Shown: in pieces, positions 57,160 through 64,000 of the stretch
Layout of the letters: each line of letters begins with the position of its first letter
How positions within the stretch are numbered: the stretch's first letter is position 1
Origin: Limnoperna fortunei
Taxonomy: Eukaryota; Mollusca; Bivalvia; Mytilida; Modiolidae
NCBI GenBank assembly: GCA_944474755.1
Contig: OX104113.1
Span: 18,849,563 to 18,913,562, forward strand
Length of the DNA stretch: 64,000 bases
Direction: 5' to 3'
The notes under the pieces: model-generated
Databases searched by the model: none
The model's input: only the letters and a program-made list of their open reading frames with translations
What the model was told of the DNA's origin: nothing
Program-made: the position numbers and the translations under genes

Positions 57160-60100
57160 CTGCAAAAAGAAACAACATTAATAATGATAGGCCTAATAAG
57201 ATCAATATAAAATCAACCAATGTCTATAGAAAGGTACATATGTAAAAGATAACATCATTAAATTAGTAAAATATTTATACATGTGGTACAATTTATCCAG
57301 AAATATCTGAATGGTAAAAATAAACAGTACAGTTAAAACTGATGTGTTGCATTATAGCAAAAATAGTGGCCCCACTCATATCCTGTGAGGTCATATCTTC
57401 AGTTTAAGCATCATATTTTGCTCTTCTCAGATTTTCTTTATCTTTAATAGTTTTCTAGATACTTGACAGAAATATATAATAGATTATTACTCTTCTCAGA
57501 AATGGTTTGAGAGTTCATTATCAGCACTACTTTCTGTGTATATAATAATTTAAAAATTTTCAATTTTATGTGATTACAAATTTGTGGAATGCCAAATTAT
57601 TTCTATTCTTATATAATTTGATTTTTTGTAATTCCCTATAGGTCAGCAACATTGCCCATTTCATATAATCTCACTTTGAATTTTTCACCACAGCGAATGA
57701 CTGACTGATGACATTGATGATGTTGACTGTATGCATTTATTCTTCCACAAACAACAAGTGACAACTAATTGCAATATTACTTAATTACTTGTTAAATATT
57801 GTGCTTGTTATTTCTTTTTCTTAGGGATGGTTTTCATTTGTTGGTAAGATCATTGAATATAGACAACTTGAGATCAGTTCACAGTGTATATGAAATGCTT
57901 CGCAGTTCATTTGCATAAACTGAACCAAAGTTGTCTACAATAAGATTATTGGATATAGACAACATTGGATCAGTTTACATGGTACATAAACCGCTTTGCG
58001 GTTAATTAGCACAAAATGAGCCAAAGTCATCAATATCCAAAACTCTAACAACAATGGAAAACAATTTTTAATAGACTAACCCAATAATAATAAAACTAAA
58101 CAATGACTTGTAATTGGATGTGCCAATATTCGCTCATTTTACTAGTTGGTATACCAATATACAATGTATGATCTTTTTATAACAATTGAGGACTCAAAGG
58201 GTTTTATGCATGTCATATTAGATATATAAATATAATTATAACTATAAATGCCACCAAAGAACATGAATATGTATATCTCTCGTAAATATATCTCAGGTGG
58301 TTTATTTACAATAAATGCCACCAAAGAACATGAATATGTATATCTCTTAATATATCTCAGGTGGTTTATGGCTTACTTACATTTGGAATATCCAGTTCAG
58401 TGCATGTGTCTCTCAGATATTCAACAGTTTGTTCGTAACAGTCATGATTGTACAGGTTTACTTTGTCCTCCATTATACTGGTAAACACCTGGTGGTCATG
58501 ATTGACTGCTTTACTGATAATATCTTTCACAATATTATCAACCTTTGACCTTTTCTGCAATTAAAAAGTAAATATATGGGTAACAACCAAATAACATTCT
58601 TTTAATACACACATCATGCCTTAAACAGTAATATGTAATTTTGTGCTTTATGCTAACAAAAAAAGTTGTTTTGTTTGTTTGTTAAAATGGGATGTAATGC
58701 CGTTGTCAGCTTTATTATGGCATCCAGTTTTATTTGGCGAGGAAACAGGAATACCAAGTGAAAACCCCCCGTTTTTCTGCAGGAAAACTGGAAATTCTTG
58801 TCAATTAAGGGTGAAGTCCAACACTCTCTGCCCCTAAGCCAGACTTGGTTGCAACCTCAGTGTTGACATACCGATGGCTAATAGAAAATGAATAACTACT
58901 TTTATCACTGAGCCACCAAGACCACTATGAATATCTTAAGATATCTTGAATGTTAAATAAATATAGATATAGTGTGCTATAGTTATTTACGTATTCATTA
59001 AAAGTAGTTGAAAAAATATACTTCAGGTAAAACCTTTCACATGGCCAGAGATACTGTGGTTTCATTTATTTTCGTGGGTATCAATTTTCATGGTTGGAGG
59101 AAAAAAGACATTTCGTGGGATTCTTAAATTCGTGGTTCGCTGGATATAAAAAAATTCCAAAAATGAAAAATGAGGGAATTGCTGACAAATTTTCGGTATT
59201 CATAGTGTGTTATTCTGTACACTTTCCAATACATTGTACATCATTTTCAAGATATAATCGCTCTCGACAGGGGACAATTATAATGCTGATCACAGAATTT
59301 CATAGAAATTTACGGTACTTTTATTGAAAAGTGGCGAACATTAAAATGAAATGGGGCGGTTTAATAAAGACAATGCAAAACGAAGGCTGTTTTCTGTTGT
59401 GGCGTGGTGCAAAGCCCACAATGAACATAAATTTATGACAGGGGTTGCATTGTTTGCAGTTTTATGTCGTTTGTAAAAACAAATTTAAAAGACTTGAGAT
59501 CATTATTCGTTGAATTCTTAATTTCGTGGTTTGTTCCCACCCACGAAAACGACAAAAATTGGTACCCCACGAATAAAAATGAAACCACAGTAATGCCTCA
59601 TTACATTTCTACAACACCCTCATTTCTAAGTTCACTCAAGCGTAAAATATTTGGCATAGTCCTACAGAATTTTTCCATTGAAAAGATCTCATCATATTGT
59701 AACTGTACCAAACTTCATAAAGAAGTGAAGTCATCTTCATAAAAAGCTTCAATGCAAAGGTGAACAAATAGCCAGAAAATCTTTATGTCGACAACTGTGA
59801 TTTGCAGGGCATAAAAAAAGAATAGATTCACCTTAAATTATTTTACAGATGGATAAATTTAACATCCTACATACCAGAGATAACTGTGTGAGTTTAATCA
59901 TCAGTTGTTCTTTTTCACTTTCATCTGTAGATAACATCCATAAATTTCTGAGAACCTCCAGATCAACATCTTCTGATCTGACTGCATCCAGCTATGAGAA
60001 TGTAAACAATTAATATTAATTCAGTTCATGGCCAGAGCACACATACAGTAAGATTACAACTGTACTTTTTTCAACCACTATTCATAAAAAAAGATGATAG

Positions 60101-63100
60101 TGTATTGTTTTTTAAGCTATACAGTTGAAGAACCCACAACTGACAATCAGTTCTTGGACATGTTAGTACACAAACAAATATCCTTCTATGGTAGTGCAGC
60201 ATATGAATCGCATGATAGAATTCTTTTTAAAGTCTATAACTTAGGACAGCCAAATGCACTTTACAAAGCAGGTTAATTTGAATAAAAGGTAGATCTAATT
60301 TAAACTGTAAAAAGATGTCTGATCTCCAAAATGGAAAAATGAGATATTGTTTTAATCAGATTGATCTACATGTACACATTTCTATTTAGAACTTACTGTT
60401 GGATTTGGTGCAGGGAAGACAAAGTGGTTGGATTGTTGTGTACCTTGGAATTCAGCTACTGTCATCTGTAGAATACTCTATAACAGAATTGTACAAATGA
60501 TAAAAAAACAAAATAATATGAACACAAGATCATTAGAATAAAACAGATTCCAGAAACTTTAATTAGACATTTTAAATGTAATAAATATATAATTTTATTA
60601 TATTATGATAATATAATACTAAACAACCAATAAGACTGTAAAGACATATCAATAAGTAAATTTCATGTCTTAAGCATAAACAAAACTAGACAAAGTCGAT
60701 CTAGCGATCACTAATACCCCCGCATTTTGTAAAAAAAGTTTTTCGTGGACTGTGACCTTGAAATTTGATAGATTTCCACCAAAATCAATAGGCTTCTTAC
60801 CAACAAAGTATATAACAATATTTTACAGTTTCATTAAAATCGGATGCAAACTTTTTGAGGTATTGTCCGGAAACAACTTTTTTGTAAAAATTTCTAACGT
60901 TTTTCGTGGACTGTGACCTTGAAATTTGACGGATTTCCCCAAAATCAATAGGCTTCTTACCAACCTGATATATAACAATATCCCAAAGTTTCATTCAAAT
61001 CACATGCAAACTTTTTGAGTTATCATCCGGAAACAACTTTTTTGTAAAAATTTCTAACGTTTTTCGTGGACTGTGACCTTGAAATTTAACCCATTTCCCC
61101 CAAAATCAAAAGGCTTTCTACAAACCTGATCTATAACAATATCCCAAAGTTTCATTCAAATTGAATGCAAACTTTTTGAGTTATTGTCCGGAAACAACTT
61201 TTTTGTAAAAATTTCTAACGTTTTTCGTTGACTGTGACCTTGAAATTTGACGTATTTCCCCCAAAATCAATAGGCTTCTTGCCAACCTGATATATGACAA
61301 TATCCCAAAGTTTCATTCAAATCAGATGTAAACTTTTTGAGTTATTGTCCAGAAACAACTTTTTTGTTAAAATTTCCAACGTTTTTCGTGAACTGTGACC
61401 TTGAAATTTGACGGATTTCCCCCAAAATCAATAGGCTTCTTACCAACCTGATATATAACAATATCCCAAAGTTTCATTCAAATCGGATGTAAACTTTTTG
61501 AATTATCATCCGGAAACCAAATATGGACGGACGGAAGGACGGACAGACGGACATGAGGACCACTGTATACCCCCGACTCTGTCGAGCGGGGGTATAAAAA
61601 AAGAATTTAGTTGGTATCATTCCACTTCGTCAACTCCCAGATTGCCAATTCCTTGTTATCCCAACCAATTAAGAACAAAATATATATCTATACAATCTAT
61701 ACTTAAGGACTATACATGGATAATTATTGACAATAATCTGTGTTTAGAAAAATCATGAAAATTAATTTACATAAATATAATTTAAGTTACTGAACTTAGG
61801 TAGTTACTTGTTTTAAATTGATATAAACTGGTAATTGTTTTGAATGTTGATTCTGAATGTTAGAGAATATATGTAAATTAACTGAATAAATGAAGACATA
61901 AATGTACAGAAATTTGAATATACACCTTGTAGACTGTTCTACACTGGTTGGATAAAAAGTCATAGTTTAAAAATGAAGCAATCATCTGTACATGGGAGAT
62001 ATTTGCCTCTTGTAATATGCTCTATGGTACAAACTTGTTATATCAAAAAAATAAGTTACGGAAGTCATTAACTCGTTCTTTATTTTACCAAAGGTAGGCA
62101 TCATTGTTAATATTACACCTTTGATTCACTTATGTTAAGTTTCGAAATCCAAACACTGTCTAGACCCCTACCCTTTTATTTTGTCCCCAATTGGACACAG
62201 TGACAAAAGAAAAAGGGGGAGCAAAAAAAACCTATTTAATTTTAATGAAATTTGTAGGTTCCCATTAATTATTTCTTGAACATGTATTACAGCTAGTTTA
62301 ACACTTATTATGAGACACGCCAATTAAATCATACACATTAAGGCAGAAAAAAATTGTAAATAATTACCATAAATGACATGATCGTTTAATTTAATGTCTT
62401 ATATATAAAAACAGTTGAATCAATTTCATTTATTACTCACACTATCTCCATACTCAATGACATGACTAGTATTGGTATTCTTCTTAACTATTTTGAACTG
62501 ATCTTGGATGGTTTCTGAATTCAAATTTTCCTACAAAGATCAAACAGTCATTTATTACATATATTCATGTAATTTTTTCAAGTACAATAGCATAGTTCTT
62601 GATCAACCATTATTTCCTTAAATTTATTATAATTCCATATAAGCTAAAAATGTAGTCACAACAGTTCAAAAGATCTTCTGAAAAAATATGAAACCAAATA
62701 GTGTTTCATTTGGAACAATATATGTTATGCTGTAATGCTTCAAATTAAAATGTAAGTATACCTTATCCGAATCTTGCATCCACATTTCACTGAAAACATC
62801 TCCCAAATATGTCTTCCTCTTGGAATCAAAGTAACAAGCATAAGATGACTCTGTAGCATTTGAAGCAGTTAAAGCCAAAACTAGAAAGCAAATAAAATTA
62901 AGTGTAAAATTGTTTTCTGATCAAATACCACTACAAATTCAATACATTTTGTTTATCTTGACAAAGATAACAATTCAGAAAAAAAAACATGTAAAGTTAA
63001 ATTTATTATCATGTGTAGGGTACACACGATAATAAATTTAACTTTACATGTTTTTTTTTTCTCTAAATAGTTATCTTTGTTACATACACATGTAACAAAA

Positions 63101-63916
63101 AAGAAAATGGTAGCCTTTTTTTTAAGTTTGGAGGTCAACTTTGAGTAACTCAAAGACTCGGTTTGGGATAAGATGATGCTAGATTGTTTAAGAAGATGTT
63201 GTATATTATAAAGGACAAAAATGTTCACCAAAGTGTATTTCATTGATTTTATCCTTGCTATGTTCAGTGCATCATAACTAAGCATTCTAACAATAAGGAA
63301 ACTCATCTTGGATCTAGTATAAGACTAACTTATGGAACCCTTAGTGTCCTTTATTGGACCATGACAAGAATTCCACCAAGTCAATCGAAGGACACAAGGC
63401 AGGGACATCTTAGAACTAGAATAGGACAAACTAATGGACTTATAAAGCAGGCAACTATAACAAGAGTGCTTTCAAAAGACCAGTTCACCACGACTATGCA
63501 TGCAAAGGAGGGCCATCTTGGAACTAAGACTTACTAGTGGACTTTAACAAATACAAACCAAAACCTAATTAACTGAGGTGATTACTTACATTAATGGACT
63601 GCATACTGGTAATATTACATAGAGAGTACATACATAAGTAAGCTAAACATTTCATATTATTATATGACTATGAATATACATAATTCTGATCAGATCTCTT
63701 GGGGGGATAAATTGTGATATTCACCTAATCCACAGTAATTAATTGTACAATGTATTCATTACCTAACACACTCATCTTTTTAAATTAATTATGTCTATTC
63801 ATAATCTAGCATTCTTCAACAGTTTTAACAATATGACAATACATACCATCAATGTCCTTAGGAAGAAGTGTTTCAAACATTGATCCAGATTCACAGGATT
63901 CTAAGTAAAACACAAG
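57043..63916 (-). CDS. LGMN: Legumain (asparaginyl endopeptidase), partial, 3' seven exons
   Basis: Legumain is a C13-family lysosomal cysteine protease that cleaves after asparagine and can activate other proteases. Seven exons on the minus strand (63916-63847, 62880-62762, 62530-62441, 60477-60397, 59991-59875, 58554-58381, 57159-57043) join in phase with GT/AG sites and give about 255 residues. The first exon in view carries the catalytic cysteine in [14 protein letters not shown] (Cys codon 63895-63893). Next is the S1-pocket region [15 protein letters not shown]...TYLGDVF. Then comes the linker and the C-terminal pro-domain (LSAM) with its four cysteines, in [15 protein letters not shown] and NLCERN...DKTC. 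The human protein has 433 residues, so the signal peptide, the catalytic histidine and about 175 N-terminal residues lie beyond the right edge. Nothing visible suggests a broken gene. Confidence 0.95.
57838..58075. repeat. Dispersed repeat in legumain intron
   Basis: TTTTCATTTGTTGGTAAGAT, TATAGACAAC, and AACAATGGAAAACAATTTTT at the end. A related copy lies at 37028-37165. An internal near-repeat (ATTGAATATAGACAACTT and ATTGGATATAGACAACAT) is present. The ends are loosely inverted. Confidence 0.5.
58243..58375. repeat. About 65-bp tandem duplication beside a legumain donor
   Basis: AATGCCACCAAAGAACATGA followed by ATATGTATATCTCT...ATATCTCAGGTGGTTTAT occurs twice (58246 and 58314). It ends five bases from the donor of the 58554-58381 exon. 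Confidence 0.85.
58381..58554 (-). CDS. LGMN: Legumain exon, LSAM domain
   Basis: Acceptor TTTTTAATTGCAG|AAAAGGTC and donor CCAAAT|GTAAGTAAG, 174 nt. It encodes 58 residues from KRSKVDNIV to ELDIPN, with two of the four pro-domain cysteines in [15 protein letters not shown]. Confidence 0.93.
58686..58925 (-). repeat. Diverged tRNA-derived SINE copy
   Basis: On the minus strand it has a GGTCTTGGTGGCTCAGTG A-box-like start, a degenerate B-box-like region with GGTTGCAACC, then the body GACAAGAATTTCCAGTTTTC ... ending GACAACGGCATT. It lies in a legumain intron. Confidence 0.72.
59054..59590. mobile_element. TA-flanked MITE (537 bp)
   Basis: The termini CTGTGGTTTCATTTATTTTC and the inverted ...AATAAAAATGAAACCACAG are flanked by TA at 59052-59053 and 59591-59592. 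Subterminal CGTGGG...CCCACG motifs are inverted too. There is no transposase, so it is a Tc1/mariner-type passenger. It lies in a legumain intron. Confidence 0.8.
59875..59991 (-). CDS. LGMN: Legumain exon, start of pro-domain
   Basis: Acceptor TTCTCATAG|CTGGATGCAG and donor TCTCTG|GTATGTAGG, 117 nt. It encodes [20 protein letters not shown] and the helix [19 protein letters not shown]. Confidence 0.92.
60397..60477 (-). CDS. LGMN: Legumain exon, linker
   Basis: Acceptor TTCTGTTATAG|AGTATTC and donor CCAACA|GTAAGTTC, 81 nt. It encodes [20 protein letters not shown] and FPAPNPT. The F-Q-G motif is conserved. The Asn-containing loop is where the self-cleavage that releases the pro-domain would be expected (inference). 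Confidence 0.9.
60681..61596 (+). mobile_element. Hairpin-capped element F, 161-bp tandem core
   Basis: It starts ACAAAGTCGATCTAGCGATC. Five copies of a 160-161-bp unit follow (TTTTTCGTGG at 60739, 60900, 61060, 61221, 61382). Then come GGACGGACGGAAGGACGGAC and the terminal hairpin TATACCCCCG...CGGGGGTATA at 61566-61596. It lies in the legumain intron between the exons at 62530-62441 and 60477-60397. Confidence 0.86.
62441..62530 (-). CDS. LGMN: Legumain exon, end of catalytic domain
   Basis: Acceptor TCTTTGTAG|GAAAATTTG and donor GATAGT|GTGAGTAA, 90 nt. It encodes [20 protein letters not shown] and [10 protein letters not shown], matching the conserved TLQ-QF-V---TNTSHV-QYG segment of the family. 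Confidence 0.93.
62762..62880 (-). CDS. LGMN: Legumain exon, substrate-pocket region
   Basis: Acceptor TTTGCTTTCTAG|TTTTGGCT, 119 nt, donor GATAAG|GTATAC. It encodes [20 protein letters not shown] and [20 protein letters not shown], closely matching the conserved block that follows the active-site cysteine. NAT is a potential glycosylation site. Confidence 0.95.
62961..63080. repeat. Long hairpin, about 55-bp arms
   Basis: ACAAAGATAAC...AACATGTAAAGTTAAATTTA pairs with TAAATTTAACTTTACATGTT...GTTATCTTTGT around a short GGG-containing loop at about 63018-63020. It is AT-rich and lies within a legumain intron. Confidence 0.8.
63081..63846. other. Legumain intron
   Basis: This is the interval between the catalytic-cysteine exon and the next exon. 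No further exon or repeat was recognised in it. Confidence 0.5.
63847..63916 (-). CDS. LGMN: Legumain exon with catalytic cysteine
   Basis: Acceptor GAATTTTTCAG|CTTGTGTTT and donor GATG|GTATGTATT, 70 nt. It encodes [20 protein letters not shown] followed by DID. ESCESGS corresponds to the family motif EACESGS, whose cysteine is the nucleophile. Confidence 0.95.
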
Positions 63917-64000
63917 CTGAAAAATTCAATGAAAAAAATGTGTATTAAATATATCTTATGCTAAAAATTATAATCCCCCCCCCAACTAAATGATGAAAGC

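Overview
The window is eukaryotic, AT-rich, intron-bearing and crowded with repeats. It most likely comes from a lophotrochozoan, probably a bivalve mollusc. That placement is an inference from three things: the tRNA-derived SINE with the CAAACAAACAAA tail, the hairpin-capped AGCTCACCTGGACC...GGTCCAGGTGAGCT repeats, and the animal genes kintoun and legumain. No bacterial feature is present.

Three minus-strand protein genes were assembled by hand from reading frames joined at consensus splice sites. From right to left these are: the 3' half of a legumain (asparaginyl endopeptidase) gene, seven exons between 63916 and 57043, with its 5' part beyond the window; an eight-exon gene for a 192-residue coiled-coil protein (44132 to 33606) whose identity is uncertain, though it is reminiscent of a small kinetochore-associated protein; and a complete three-exon kintoun/DNAAF2 gene (26962 to 11916), a cytoplasmic dynein-arm assembly factor that implies motile cilia. 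The three genes have no shared pathway. They are neighbours on one strand separated by long repeat-filled gaps. Two orphan open stretches (1219-1418 plus strand, and 51204-51530 minus strand) look exon-like but could not be joined to a gene.

Region by region: 1-2436 is sparse intergenic DNA; 2437-5560 is a dead APE/RT LINE; 7240-9424 is a 39-bp minisatellite interrupted by a SINE; 9900-11528 holds two foldback or MITE elements; 11916-26962 is kintoun, whose introns hold a 797-bp foldback transposon with target-site duplication, a 2.3-kb element with a 165-bp core array, and a TA-flanked MITE; 27-33.6 kb is repeat-rich intergenic DNA with a nested element; 33.6-44.1 kb is the coiled-coil gene, with several hairpin-capped elements in its introns; 44.7-48.3 kb holds an inverted repeat pair and a third large hairpin-capped element; 53.2-55.9 kb is a 27-bp minisatellite; 57.0-64 kb is legumain with intronic MITEs and a 161-bp tandem element.

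The most striking pattern is a shared design in at least seven otherwise different repeats. Each has a terminal perfect or near-perfect hairpin, next to it a GGACGGACG-like or CGCCGCCGCC microsatellite, and then (in most) a tandem core of about 146-167 bp. This resembles Helitron-like non-autonomous elements (HINEs such as the oyster pearl family). The same termini occur with different cores in one window, which suggests module exchange.
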